From: an uncultured Bacilli bacterium
Lineage (GTDB): Bacteria; Bacillota_I; Bacilli_A; RF39; UBA660
Direction: 5' to 3'
Assembly: GCA_934096705.1 (NCBI GenBank)
Contig: CAKOMR010000001.1
Location: forward strand, 62,001 to 126,000
Length of the DNA: 64,000 bases
This document shows, in pieces, positions 49,724-58,224 of this stretch. The notes beneath the pieces were generated by a model. It was not told the DNA's origin. It was given only the letters and a program-made list of their open reading frames with translations, and did not search any database. A program made the translations under genes and the position numbers. Position 1 is the stretch's first letter. Every line of letters starts with the position of its first letter.

Positions 49724-50063
49724 TTTAAATGTAAAAAGAGTGGAAAGTGATATTGAAAAATATATTCCAATTATATTGCAAAGGGAATGTCATGACGAAC
49801 TTTTAAAAACTGTTACAATTACTGGATGCAAACTTGCAAAAGACTTTAGTTTTTGTAAAGTATATTTTACTTCTTTATCTGATTTAGATAAAAAACAAAT
49901 TGAAAAAGAAGTTAATGAAGCAAGTCCATTTATAAGAGGAAAACTTGCATCCTTAATTGAAGCAAGAAATATTCCATTTTTAAAATTTACTTACGATGAG
50001 TCAATTGAATATGGAAATAAAATTGATGATATAATAAAACAAATTCATAGTAAAGAAAACTAA
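49716..50063 (+). CDS. rbfA: 30S ribosome-binding factor A
   Basis: 115-aa KH-like cold-shock/maturation factor. KRVESDIEKYIPIILQRE at the start, ITGCKLAKDFSFCKVYFT and the Ser-Pro region ASPFIRGKLASLIEARNIPFLKFTYDES are family features. GTG start within the end of infB, SD GGAGGAAG. Confidence 0.95.
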   Translation: MPSLNVKRVESDIEKYIPIILQRECHDELLKTVTITGCKLAKDFSFCKVYFTSLSDLDKKQIEKEVNEASPFIRGKLASLIEARNIPFLKFTYDESIEYGNKIDDIIKQIHSKEN

Positions 50064-50081
50064 CTTTTTCATGGGGGTTAT

Positions 50082-50684
50082 ATGGTTATTGGAAAAAGTA
50101 ATGTAAATCGAAGAATATTACGTCAAGTATGTACTATTGCTTATGATTATAGTTCATATTTTTGTAAAACAAATTTACTTGCACGTATTTCTCAAAAAGA
50201 GATGCTGTATGAAAAGGATAATTATGTACTAAAAAAATTAGATCCTAATTATCTTTTTGTTTGTGATATGAAAAGAAAATTAAGCGAAGGTGAGCTTGTT
50301 GCTCTTTTTGCTGATAGTGGAAGAATTATTGCATTTACTATATTTTCTTATGAAGATGGAATATTATCTATGTCTGATATCATGGTAAGAAATTTTGAGG
50401 GTTTCGAAGAAAAATCAAATTATGTATTAAGAAATATTTATAATTTGTTTTTAAAATGCGCTAGTGATGAAGCATTATGTATGAGCCCATCAATTATTGA
50501 TGCTGATTTTACTTATTTAACTGATTCATTAGAAAGCGTTTTATTTCTCGACGATTATCAAAACGTTGGTTCATCTTATAGAAAAATTATCATTAATAAA
50601 TTAGAAAACTTAAGTGAAAAAGAAAGGAAGGGCATTATTTTTATAGATAGTTATGGAAGGAATCGTATTAATAAACAAAGATAA
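50082..50684 (+). CDS. Hypothetical protein in the infB-truB operon
   Basis: A 200-aa soluble protein, not recognised. It has mixed alpha/beta character (YLFVCDMKRKLSEGELVALFADSGRIIAFTIF), eight cysteines scattered without a metal motif, and a basic C-terminus (SYGRNRINKQR). It overlaps truB by 32 nt, so it is tightly coupled. Its position between rbfA and truB, where a DHH phosphoesterase (nrnA) often sits in Bacillota, is notable, but no DHH motif is present. Confidence 0.7.
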   Translation: MVIGKSNVNRRILRQVCTIAYDYSSYFCKTNLLARISQKEMLYEKDNYVLKKLDPNYLFVCDMKRKLSEGELVALFADSGRIIAFTIFSYEDGILSMSDIMVRNFEGFEEKSNYVLRNIYNLFLKCASDEALCMSPSIIDADFTYLTDSLESVLFLDDYQNVGSSYRKIIINKLENLSEKERKGIIFIDSYGRNRINKQR

Positions 50685-51492
50685 AAATAAAACTAGTAGA
50701 GATGTAGTTAATGAATTAACTCATATTTTTGGTACAAAAAAAATTGGTCATACAGGAACTTTAGATCCTATTGCTACAGGTGTTTTAGTAGTATGTATAG
50801 GAAAATATACAAAACTTGTTAATACTTTAGTAAGTCTTAAAAAAGAGTATATTGCTACAATTAAGCTTGGAATTAAAACAGATACCTTAGATATTACAGG
50901 AAATGTTTTAGAAAAGCGTGAATGTAAAGTAGAAAAAGAAAAACTTTTAAATGAATTTAAATCATTAATCGGAGAGTTTAAACAAACTGTACCAATTTAT
51001 TCTGCGAAAAAAGTTAATGGCAAAAAACTATATGAATATGCAAGAAATAATGAAAGTGTTGTACTTCCTGAAAATATAGTTAATATTTATAACCTAGAAC
51101 TTTTAGAGTATAAAGATGATGAAATTAAAATAAAATGTAATGTATCAAAAGGCACATATATAAGAAGCTTGATTCAAAAAATATGTGATGATTTAAATGT
51201 TATTGGTACTATGAGCGATTTAGTTAGAACTAAGCAAGGTATTTACGATATAAGTGAAAGTTATACTGTTGAAGAAATAAAAAATGGTAATTTTAAAATA
51301 CTAAAAGCTAAAGATATTTTAAATTATAAAAATTACAATTTAACTGATGAAGAATACCAAAGAGTAAAAAATGGTAATCATATAAAAGTTAAGCTTAACG
51401 ATGAAAATTTAATATTATTATATGATAATAAAGAAATAGCTATTTACAAAAAAAAGGATGATATTTACATTCCAAGTATTATGTTAATCTAA
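50653..51492 (+). CDS. truB: tRNA pseudouridine-55 synthase
   Basis: 279 aa. GIVLINKDKNKTSRDVV, GHTGTLDPIATGVLVV (catalytic Asp) and KEYIATIKLGIKTDTLDITG, then PIYSAKKVNGKKLYEYAR and GTYIRSLIQKI. Makes pseudouridine 55 in the T loop. Start ATG 50653, inside the preceding gene, follows AAGGAA-like sequence poorly; translation is probably coupled. Confidence 0.96.
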   Translation: MEGIVLINKDKNKTSRDVVNELTHIFGTKKIGHTGTLDPIATGVLVVCIGKYTKLVNTLVSLKKEYIATIKLGIKTDTLDITGNVLEKRECKVEKEKLLNEFKSLIGEFKQTVPIYSAKKVNGKKLYEYARNNESVVLPENIVNIYNLELLEYKDDEIKIKCNVSKGTYIRSLIQKICDDLNVIGTMSDLVRTKQGIYDISESYTVEEIKNGNFKILKAKDILNYKNYNLTDEEYQRVKNGNHIKVKLNDENLILLYDNKEIAIYKKKDDIYIPSIMLI

Positions 51493-51550
51493 AATATTGC
51501 AATTTAATTTTTAACATGTTAAAATTAAAGAGAATAAAGAGGTGTTTATA

Positions 51551-52426
51551 GTGAAAGACTTTATTATAAATTTATACGCAAATAAGTATTTTCCTATTTA
51601 TTTAGGAGTAGTAATTGTTGTTTTACTTATTGCGTTTTTTGTTGTCTTCTTTTTAGGCAAAAAGGACCAAAAGAAAATCGAGGAAACTCAAAGATTAAAT
51701 GCTGAAGCAATTAAAAAGGCAAGTGAAAATGGTAGTGCTCCGGTTAAAGAAACTATTCCGGTAGCTGAAAAACCAATTACTCCAGCACCTCAAGTTAAAC
51801 CTGCTATACTTCCTAATACTCCAGTGCAGCCTAATACCGTTACTAAGGCAGTTCAAAATGCTCCAGTAACGCCAATGGCTATGCCAAAAGCTGAGCAAGC
51901 ACCAAAAGTTACTATTACTCCAACTATGCCAACAGTAAATTCTGTAAAAATAAATGAAGTAAAACCAGCTCCAGTAGTAAATGAAACTATAAATAATATT
52001 CAGAAAAGTGCTCCTATAGTGGAACCTACTAAAGTTGAACCTATTAAACCTGCACCAGTACAAAAGGAAATAAAGCCAATAATTTCTGAACCGATTAAAA
52101 TAAATGAAATACCAAAAACTGAAAATAAAATATCTAACGAGGAAACATACCATGTTAAAGAAGTAGATAAATTTAAAAGTCTTGCTTCTTCAATTGATAA
52201 AGATTTAACTGAACTTGAAAATATGAAACAAACTATAAATACTATTCCTAATAATGAAGTAGCAAATAATATTGCTAATACAAAAGTTGTTAATAATATT
52301 TATAGCTCAGTATATGTTCCTAAAAAGGAAGAACCTATTAAAGAGGAAAAACCTATTGAAGAAGACGATTTTGATTTTGAAGAAACAATGAATATTGAAC
52401 TTCCTAAATTAAAAGATGATAAATAA
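51551..52426 (+). CDS. Single-pass membrane protein with Pro/Ala/Lys-rich linker
   Basis: A 291-aa protein. One transmembrane helix near residues 15-38 (YLGVVIVVLLIAFFVVFFLG) follows a short N-terminus. A long disordered region of about 160 residues rich in Pro, Ala, Val and Lys (VKPAILPNTPVQPNT; IVEPTKVEPIKPAPV) follows, then an acidic tail (EEDDFDFEETMNIELP). This layout recalls cell-division linker proteins such as ZipA-like or SepF-recruiting anchors, but no family is recognised. GTG 51551 is chosen because AGAGGTG lies just upstream; GTG 51542 overlaps it. Confidence 0.7.
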   Translation: MKDFIINLYANKYFPIYLGVVIVVLLIAFFVVFFLGKKDQKKIEETQRLNAEAIKKASENGSAPVKETIPVAEKPITPAPQVKPAILPNTPVQPNTVTKAVQNAPVTPMAMPKAEQAPKVTITPTMPTVNSVKINEVKPAPVVNETINNIQKSAPIVEPTKVEPIKPAPVQKEIKPIISEPIKINEIPKTENKISNEETYHVKEVDKFKSLASSIDKDLTELENMKQTINTIPNNEVANNIANTKVVNNIYSSVYVPKKEEPIKEEKPIEEDDFDFEETMNIELPKLKDDK

Positions 52427-52427
52427 T

Positions 52428-52447
52428 GTACCTAAAAGGTACTTTTT
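52428..52447 (+). terminator. Terminator upstream of parE
   Basis: Stem GTACC (52428-52432) / GGTAC (52438-52442), 5-nt loop, five T. Confidence 0.75.
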
Positions 52448-52450
52448 ATT

Positions 52451-52476
52451 TGACATAAAAAAGTAAATATATGTCA
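52451..52476. promoter_or_regulatory. Inverted repeat upstream of the parE promoter
   Basis: TGACATA (52451-52457) and TATGTCA (52470-52476) form a perfect dyad separated by 12 nt, eight bases upstream of the -35 box. Possible operator. Confidence 0.35.
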
Positions 52477-52483
52477 ACTATCA

Positions 52484-52512
52484 TTGCCAAAAGTTTAATT
52501 TTTCATTATAAT
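52484..52512 (+). promoter_or_regulatory. Promoter of parE-parC
   Basis: -35 TTGCCA (52484-52489), 17-nt spacer, -10 TATAAT (52507-52512); SD AAGGTGAT follows. Confidence 0.85.
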
Positions 52513-52528
52513 ATTTTAAGGTGATGGT

Positions 52529-54433
52529 ATGGCTAAATATGATGAATCATCTATAAAAATTCTTGAAGGACTTGAAGCCGTTAGAAAAAGACCTGGTATG
52601 TATATTGGGTCAACAGATAAACGAGGGCTTCATCATTTAGTTTGGGAAATTGTTGATAATGCAATAGATGAAGTTATAAATGGATATGGCAATTATATAA
52701 AAATAATAATTAACAAGGATAACTCTATTACTGTAGCGGATAATGGACGTGGTGTTCCTATTGGTATGCATGCGTCTGGTAAAAGTACTCCAGAGGTTAT
52801 TTATACAATACTTCATGCAGGAGGAAAATTTACTGAAGATGGCTACAAAGTTTCCGGAGGTCTTCATGGTGTTGGCGCTTCAGTTGTTAATGCTTTAAGT
52901 AAGCAAATGACTGTTGTTATTTATCGTGATGGAAAAATAAGCCAAATTGATTTTGAAAATGGAGGAAAAGTAAAAAATTCTTTAAGAACTATTGGAGAAA
53001 GTAAAAAGACTGGTACTATTGTTAAATTTAAACCAGATGATGAGATATTTAAAAATCTTCAATTTTCATATACAACAATATGTGAAAGAATGCAAGAAAG
53101 TGCCTTTTTACTTCCTGGTCTAACTATCGAAGTAATTGATGAAGCAGATGAAAAAGAAGTTAAATATCATTATGATAATGGACTTACAAGTTTCGTAGAA
53201 TATATTAATGAAGATAAAACCCCTCTTCATAAAGTTATTAATTATAATGGCGTAAAAGGTGGAATTGATGTAAATATTGCTCTTCAGTATACTGATACAT
53301 ACCAAGAAACTATTTTATCATTTGTTAATAACGTTAAAACTAGTGATGGAGGAAGCCATGAAGTAGGTTTTAAAACGGGTATAACTAAAGCATTTAATGA
53401 TTATGCAAAAAATAATGGTATTTTCAAAGGTAAAGATTATTCTCTTGATGGTGCTGATGTAAGGGAAGGATTAACTGCAGTAATAAGTTTAAAAATTCCG
53501 GAAGAGTTACTCCAATTCGAAGGACAAACGAAAGGAAAACTTGGAACTCCTGAAGCAAGAAGTATTACTGAAAGTATAACTTATGATAGTTTGAAATTTT
53601 ATCTTGAGGAAAATAAAGAAGTAGCCTTAAATATTTTAGAAAAGGCTATGAAAAGTAAAACTGCAAGAGAGGCTGCTAGAAAAGCAAGGGAAGAAGCTAG
53701 AAACGGAAAAAATAAAAATAAGATAGAAAAGAATTTGTCTGGAAAACTTGCTCCAGCGCAAAGTAAAAATCCTAAAATTAATGAATTATTTTTAGTAGAA
53801 GGAAATTCTGCTGGTGGTAGTGCAAAAGGTGGAAGAGACCGTAAATTTCAAGCAATTTTACCTTTAAGAGGTAAAGTTATTAATGCTGATAAAGCTGCAA
53901 GCGAAGAACTTTTTAAAAACGAAGAAATTAATACTTTAATATATACAATTGGAGCTGGCTATGGTCAAAATTTTGATATAACAGAATCAAATTATGATAA
54001 AGTAATTATAATGACCGATGCCGATGTCGATGGAGCTCATATTCAAATACTTCTTTTAACGTTTTTCTATCGCTACATGAGACCACTTATTGAAACTGGA
54101 CATTTATATATAGCAATGCCTCCATTATATAAACTTGATTATAGTAAAAAAAGATTTTATGCTTATACTGATGAAGAATTAAATGAAATAAAAAGAGAAA
54201 ATTCTGGTAAATACTCTATTCAAAGATATAAAGGTTTAGGTGAAATGAATCCAGAACAACTTTGGGAAACTACTATGAACCCAGAAACAAGAATGCTTAT
54301 TAGAGTAAATATTACTGATGCTGCTTTAGCAGAAAAAAGAGTAAGTACACTTATGGGAGATAAAGTTGAACCAAGAAAAGAATGGATTAATGAAAATGTT
54401 GTATTTACTATGGAAGATGATTATAGGGGATAA
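52529..54433 (+). CDS. parE: DNA topoisomerase IV subunit B
   Basis: 634-aa GHKL ATPase. YDESSIKILEGLEAVRKRPGMYIGST, DNAIDE (Mg-ATP), GRGVPIG, GLHGVGASVVNALS, then the TOPRIM EGNSAGGSAKGGRDR, DADVDGAHI and RYKGLGEMNPEQLWETTM. I call ParE rather than GyrB because NNVKTSDGGSHEVGFKT and LSGKLAPAQSKNPK match ParE of Gram-positives, and the partner gene is ParC-like. Decatenates daughter chromosomes. Two-base gap to parC. Confidence 0.9.
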   Translation: MAKYDESSIKILEGLEAVRKRPGMYIGSTDKRGLHHLVWEIVDNAIDEVINGYGNYIKIIINKDNSITVADNGRGVPIGMHASGKSTPEVIYTILHAGGKFTEDGYKVSGGLHGVGASVVNALSKQMTVVIYRDGKISQIDFENGGKVKNSLRTIGESKKTGTIVKFKPDDEIFKNLQFSYTTICERMQESAFLLPGLTIEVIDEADEKEVKYHYDNGLTSFVEYINEDKTPLHKVINYNGVKGGIDVNIALQYTDTYQETILSFVNNVKTSDGGSHEVGFKTGITKAFNDYAKNNGIFKGKDYSLDGADVREGLTAVISLKIPEELLQFEGQTKGKLGTPEARSITESITYDSLKFYLEENKEVALNILEKAMKSKTAREAARKAREEARNGKNKNKIEKNLSGKLAPAQSKNPKINELFLVEGNSAGGSAKGGRDRKFQAILPLRGKVINADKAASEELFKNEEINTLIYTIGAGYGQNFDITESNYDKVIIMTDADVDGAHIQILLLTFFYRYMRPLIETGHLYIAMPPLYKLDYSKKRFYAYTDEELNEIKRENSGKYSIQRYKGLGEMNPEQLWETTMNPETRMLIRVNITDAALAEKRVSTLMGDKVEPRKEWINENVVFTMEDDYRG

Positions 54434-54435
54434 TT

Positions 54436-56937
54436 ATGGAAAATGAAATATTAAAAAGAATCCAAGACTATGCACTCGAAGAAATAATGGGTGATCGTTT
54501 TGGTAAATATGCAAAAGAAATAATTTTAGATAGAGCAATTCCCGACGTAAGAGATGGTTTAAAACCTGTTCAAAGAAGAATACTTTATGCAATGTATAAA
54601 GCGGGTAATACCTCTGATAAAGGGTATATTAAATGTGCAGCTACAGTTGGAGATGTTTTAGGAAAATTCCATCCACATGGTGACTCATCAGTCTATGATG
54701 CAATGGTAAGAATGAGCCAGTGGTGGAAGCAAAATCATATTTTAGTAGATATTCATGGTAATAATGGTTCTATTGATGGAGATGGTCCTGCAGCATATCG
54801 TTATACTGAGGCAAGACTTGCCAAAATAAGTAATGAACTTTTGGGTGATTTAGATAAAGAAACAATATCATGGGCACCAAATTTTGATGATCGTTTTCTA
54901 GAACCAACAGTTCTTCCAGCAAAATTTCCAAACTTACTTGTTAATGGTACAAATGGTATTTCTGCGGGATATGCTACAAATATTCCTCCACATAATTTAG
55001 GAGAAATTATTGATGCCACAATAAAAAGAATTGAAAATCCTAATTGCCGTAATGAGACTATATTTGAAATAGTTAAAGGCCCAGATTTTCCAACTGGAGG
55101 AATAGTTGAGGGAAAGCAAGGCATTTATGATGCTTTTACAAAAGGTAGAGGCAAAGTAATTGTACGCGCCAAAACTGAATTTAAAAAAGAAAAAGGTAAG
55201 GAGCAAATTATAGTAACTGAAATACCTTTCGAAGTTAATAAAGCTTTACTTGTTTCGAAAATTGATGCTATAAGAATTGATAAAAAAATCGAAGGCATAA
55301 GCGAAGTTAGAGATGAAACAGATAGGGAAGGCTTAAGAATTGCTATTGATTTAAAAAATGGAGCAAATAAAACTCTTATTTTAAACTATTTATTTAAAAA
55401 TACAGATTTACAAGTTTCATATAACTATAATATGGTAGCAATAGTAAATAGGACACCAAAAACTTTAGGTATCGTAGAAATTCTTGATGCTTACATTGCT
55501 CATTATAAAGAAATTATTACTAAAAGAACTGAGTTTGAACTTAAGACTTATGAAAAAGAATTTAATATTGTTTCTGGTCTTATGAAAGCAATTTCAATTT
55601 TAGATGAAGTAATAAAAGTAATTAGAGCTTCGAAAAATAAAAGTGATGCCAAAGATAATTTAGTAAGTAAATTTGATTTTAATGTAGAGCAAGCTGAGGC
55701 TATCGTTACACTTCAATTATATAGACTTACAAATACAGATATTGTAGTTTTAAAAGAAAGAGCTGAAGAACTAACTAAACTTATTTCTAGATGCCATGAA
55801 ATATTAGATGATGAAAACGTTTTAAAATCAGTTATGAAAGCTGAACTTAAGGAAGTTAAAAAAAGCTATGCTGTTGATAGAAAAACTGAAATAAAAGATG
55901 AAATTACTGAAATAAAGGTAGATTTAAAAGAAATGATTCCATCAGAAAATGTTATTGTGGTAGTTACAAATGATGGTTATGTAAAAAAAGTTCCAATCAA
56001 ATCTTATAAAGCCGCAACTGATGAAACAACTCTAAAGCCTGGAGATTATGTAAGAAATATATTTGATTTAAATACTCGTAATCACTTAATTTTATTTACT
56101 TCTTTAGGAAACTATTTATTTATACCTGTTTATCAAATTAATGAATGTAAATGGAAAGATTTAGGTAAGCATGTAAGTAATTTAGTTATGATTAAAGAAA
56201 ATGAAAAGATAATTGATTCTTACATTTATGAACCAGAAAAATATTTAGTATTAACATCAAAAAATGGTATGATTAAAAAAATACGAATGAATGAATACGA
56301 AGTATCAAGATGCTCAAAACCAATGTGTGCAATTAAACTAAAAGATGGTGATGAGTTAGTAAGTGCTAAAGAGTCTTTAGATAAAACTTTATTAGTTACA
56401 AATAATAATTATTATTTATTATTTAGTACTGGTGAAATTCCTGAAGTTGGTGCAAAAGCTGCCGGTGTAAAAGGCATTAATTTAAAAGATGATTATGTAG
56501 TTTCTTCGATGCAAATAGGAAATAATGATGAATATATAAATATATTTACAAATTTAAATACTGCCAAAAGAGTAAAAATTACTGATTTAATTTTATTTAC
56601 CAGAAATAAAAAAGGTAAAGAAATTATTAAGAAAAACAAAACTAAAGATTATAAAGTAATATCTGCATATCCATCAAATGCTAAAACTATTAATGTACTT
56701 AAGACAGATAGTGATGTCAATGAAATTAAAAATAGTGATATTCCAATAATGGATGTAAATAGTTTTGGAAGTAATTACACTCATTTACGTGTAATGGAAG
56801 TAAAACCTAAATATGAAATAAATAAGGTTAAAGAAATTAAGGAAGAAGAAAATGCTTCTTTACCTGAAGAAAAAGATACTCCTGTAAAAGAAGAACAACT
56901 TTCTTTTGATTCTTTTGTAGATAGTTTTAAAATTTAA
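54436..56937 (+). CDS. parC: DNA topoisomerase IV subunit A
   Basis: 833 aa. The breakage-reunion domain has IPDVRDGLKPVQRRILYAM, the quinolone-region HPHGDSSVYDAMVRMSQ (wild-type-like Ser and Asp/Glu region), and catalytic Tyr in GPAAYRYTEARL. Then IPPHNLGEIIDA, GPDFPTGGIVEG, coiled-coil with YRLTNTDIVVLKERAEEL as in ParC, and a C-terminal beta-pinwheel with degenerate repeats. It has an extra acidic tail (KEEENASLPEEKDTPVKEEQLSF). Confidence 0.92.
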   Translation: MENEILKRIQDYALEEIMGDRFGKYAKEIILDRAIPDVRDGLKPVQRRILYAMYKAGNTSDKGYIKCAATVGDVLGKFHPHGDSSVYDAMVRMSQWWKQNHILVDIHGNNGSIDGDGPAAYRYTEARLAKISNELLGDLDKETISWAPNFDDRFLEPTVLPAKFPNLLVNGTNGISAGYATNIPPHNLGEIIDATIKRIENPNCRNETIFEIVKGPDFPTGGIVEGKQGIYDAFTKGRGKVIVRAKTEFKKEKGKEQIIVTEIPFEVNKALLVSKIDAIRIDKKIEGISEVRDETDREGLRIAIDLKNGANKTLILNYLFKNTDLQVSYNYNMVAIVNRTPKTLGIVEILDAYIAHYKEIITKRTEFELKTYEKEFNIVSGLMKAISILDEVIKVIRASKNKSDAKDNLVSKFDFNVEQAEAIVTLQLYRLTNTDIVVLKERAEELTKLISRCHEILDDENVLKSVMKAELKEVKKSYAVDRKTEIKDEITEIKVDLKEMIPSENVIVVVTNDGYVKKVPIKSYKAATDETTLKPGDYVRNIFDLNTRNHLILFTSLGNYLFIPVYQINECKWKDLGKHVSNLVMIKENEKIIDSYIYEPEKYLVLTSKNGMIKKIRMNEYEVSRCSKPMCAIKLKDGDELVSAKESLDKTLLVTNNNYYLLFSTGEIPEVGAKAAGVKGINLKDDYVVSSMQIGNNDEYINIFTNLNTAKRVKITDLILFTRNKKGKEIIKKNKTKDYKVISAYPSNAKTINVLKTDSDVNEIKNSDIPIMDVNSFGSNYTHLRVMEVKPKYEINKVKEIKEEENASLPEEKDTPVKEEQLSFDSFVDSFKI

Positions 56938-56959
56938 GTGCTTTATAGCACTTTTTTTT
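56936..56959 (+). terminator. Terminator after parE-parC
   Basis: Stem AAGTGCT (56936-56942) / AGCACTT (56947-56953) with TTAT loop and T run; overlaps the parC stop. Confidence 0.88.
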
Positions 56960-56982
56960 CATAAAATGATAGTGGTGATATC

Positions 56983-57327
56983 ATGAGTAAAAAAGATGAA
57001 TTTAAAGAGTTTGCTAAAGCAAATCCTTCTTTAGCGGATTATATTTCAAATGGACAAATGTCATGGCAAAAATTTTATGAATTATACGATATATATGGTG
57101 ATGATGAAAATGTATGGAGTAAATATCAAAGAAGTTCGGAATCAAGTAATAATTTTAAAATAAATGATATAATAAAAAACGTTAATATGGACGCAATCAA
57201 AGAACATATTGGTACAGCACAAAAGGCTCTTGATTTTGTTCAGGAACTAACAAGTAAAACAGGCTCGACAGTAAGTGCAAAAACAGTAGTTACACCTAGG
57301 CCTTTAAATAAGTTTTTTGAGGACTAA
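56983..57327 (+). CDS. ylbD: YlbD-like spore coat protein
   Basis: 114 aa. FKEFAKANPSLADYISNGQMSWQKFYELYDIYGDDENVWSKY follows the YlbD coat family pattern (FK-FV-xHP-L-xx-V-xGxKTWQxxYExWxLxGExDxxW). It is followed, with a one-base overlap, by the ylbE-like gene, as in Bacillus. ylbD is a mother-cell coat gene there. SD is GTGGTGAT. Confidence 0.82.
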   Translation: MSKKDEFKEFAKANPSLADYISNGQMSWQKFYELYDIYGDDENVWSKYQRSSESSNNFKINDIIKNVNMDAIKEHIGTAQKALDFVQELTSKTGSTVSAKTVVTPRPLNKFFED

Positions 57328-57548
57328 TGAATAGAGCTATTTTAATTAAACTTAAAGAAAATCAAAAATTATTTGAACATTTTAAAGAGCATTCCTATTT
57401 TATTAAAGATATAAATAGAAAACCAGAAGTCTTTCCATCTTTTGAAAAGAAAATGAAAGAAGTTTATAAAGAAAGGGCTACTGATAAAATAAGTGAAGCC
57501 ATTGATGGAGTAGAAATGATTTCTTCAATAATTGACACAATTAAATAA
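57327..57548 (+). CDS. ylbE: YlbE-like protein
   Basis: 73 aa. KENQKLFEHFKEHSYFIKDINRKPEVFPSFEKKMKEVYKER corresponds to the YlbE family (xxLRxFIRxxPxWYRxLxRxPxxxxxFExxAxxxYKxT) and the end DGVEMISSIIDTIK matches NSVQMASMMLEMF. Function unknown. It completes the ylbD-ylbE pair. Confidence 0.8.
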   Translation: MNRAILIKLKENQKLFEHFKEHSYFIKDINRKPEVFPSFEKKMKEVYKERATDKISEAIDGVEMISSIIDTIK

Positions 57549-57555
57549 AAATATA

Positions 57556-57584
57556 TTGAAAAAATATTTTTGGTGTGATATTCT
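57556..57584 (+). promoter_or_regulatory. Promoter of the pilin-like gene
   Basis: -35 TTGAAA (57556-57561), 17-nt spacer, -10 TATTCT (57579-57584) with extended TGA. Confidence 0.7.
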
Positions 57585-57605
57585 TAACATAGAAAGGATA
57601 GCAAA

Positions 57606-58148
57606 ATGAAGAATAATAAAAAAGGTTTTACTTTAATCGAACTTTTAGCAGTTATCGTTATCTTAGCGGTAGTTATGTTAATTGCTGTAAGTGCTGTAGG
57701 TCCATTAATGGCCAAATCAAGAAAGGGTTCACTTTCAGATGAAGGTATTGGTATTGTTGGTGCTGCTCAAACTGCTTATCAAGCAGAACAAATGAATGCA
57801 ACTTCAGTAATTAAATCAACTAGTACTGTATGTTTTGATTTAAGATATCTAAATGAAAAACAATATTATACAAAAGGTACTGGAACTGATGGATATACTG
57901 GTTCTGTATTAGCTAAATATGATGCAACAACTAAGAAATATTCTTATACATTCTGGATTTCAAATGGAACATATGTATTTGGAACTCCTAAGCGTGGTGC
58001 TACACTTGGTTCAGGCGTAGATCCTAATGCAATAGATCTTGATAATACTACAATGGTTACTGATGGTGATACTGCTTCAAATGATTGTGGTGGTGCAACA
58101 GGCGTTGTATATTGTACAGTTACAGGTTCTGGTGCTACTTGTAGTTAA
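57606..58148 (+). CDS. Type IV pilin-like protein (prepilin)
   Basis: 180 aa with a class III prepilin leader: basic MKNNKKG, then FTLIELLAVIVILAVVMLIAVSAVGPLM, with Gly before Phe and Glu at +5 as required for prepilin peptidase and assembly. The globular part is Gly/Thr/Ser-rich with cysteines near CFDLRY, NDCGG and VYCTVTGSGATCS, the last three likely disulfide partners. It has its own promoter and terminator. It may be a major pilin or competence pseudopilin; no pilus assembly ATPase or peptidase gene lies in the window. Confidence 0.85.
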   Translation: MKNNKKGFTLIELLAVIVILAVVMLIAVSAVGPLMAKSRKGSLSDEGIGIVGAAQTAYQAEQMNATSVIKSTSTVCFDLRYLNEKQYYTKGTGTDGYTGSVLAKYDATTKKYSYTFWISNGTYVFGTPKRGATLGSGVDPNAIDLDNTTMVTDGDTASNDCGGATGVVYCTVTGSGATCS

Positions 58149-58163
58149 TAGTAAAATCTAAGG

Positions 58164-58187
58164 CTCAATCATTTGATTGAGTTTTTT
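58164..58187 (+). terminator. Terminator after the pilin-like gene
   Basis: Stem CTCAATC (58164-58170) / GATTGAG (58175-58181), ATTT loop, six T. Confidence 0.9.
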
Positions 58188-58224
58188 AATGGAAAATGCT
58201 ATACTTATAATGAAGAGGTAAATA

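Noticed and set aside
51695..52153. 152-codon ORF antisense to the Pro-rich membrane protein
   Set aside because: The product is almost only Phe, Tyr, Trp, Ser and Asn, a direct result of reading the Pro/Lys/Ala-rich gene on the opposite strand; no SD.
52529..56937. DNA gyrase (gyrB-gyrA)
   Set aside because: Signature segments in both subunits match topoisomerase IV (ParE/ParC) of Gram-positives better than gyrase.
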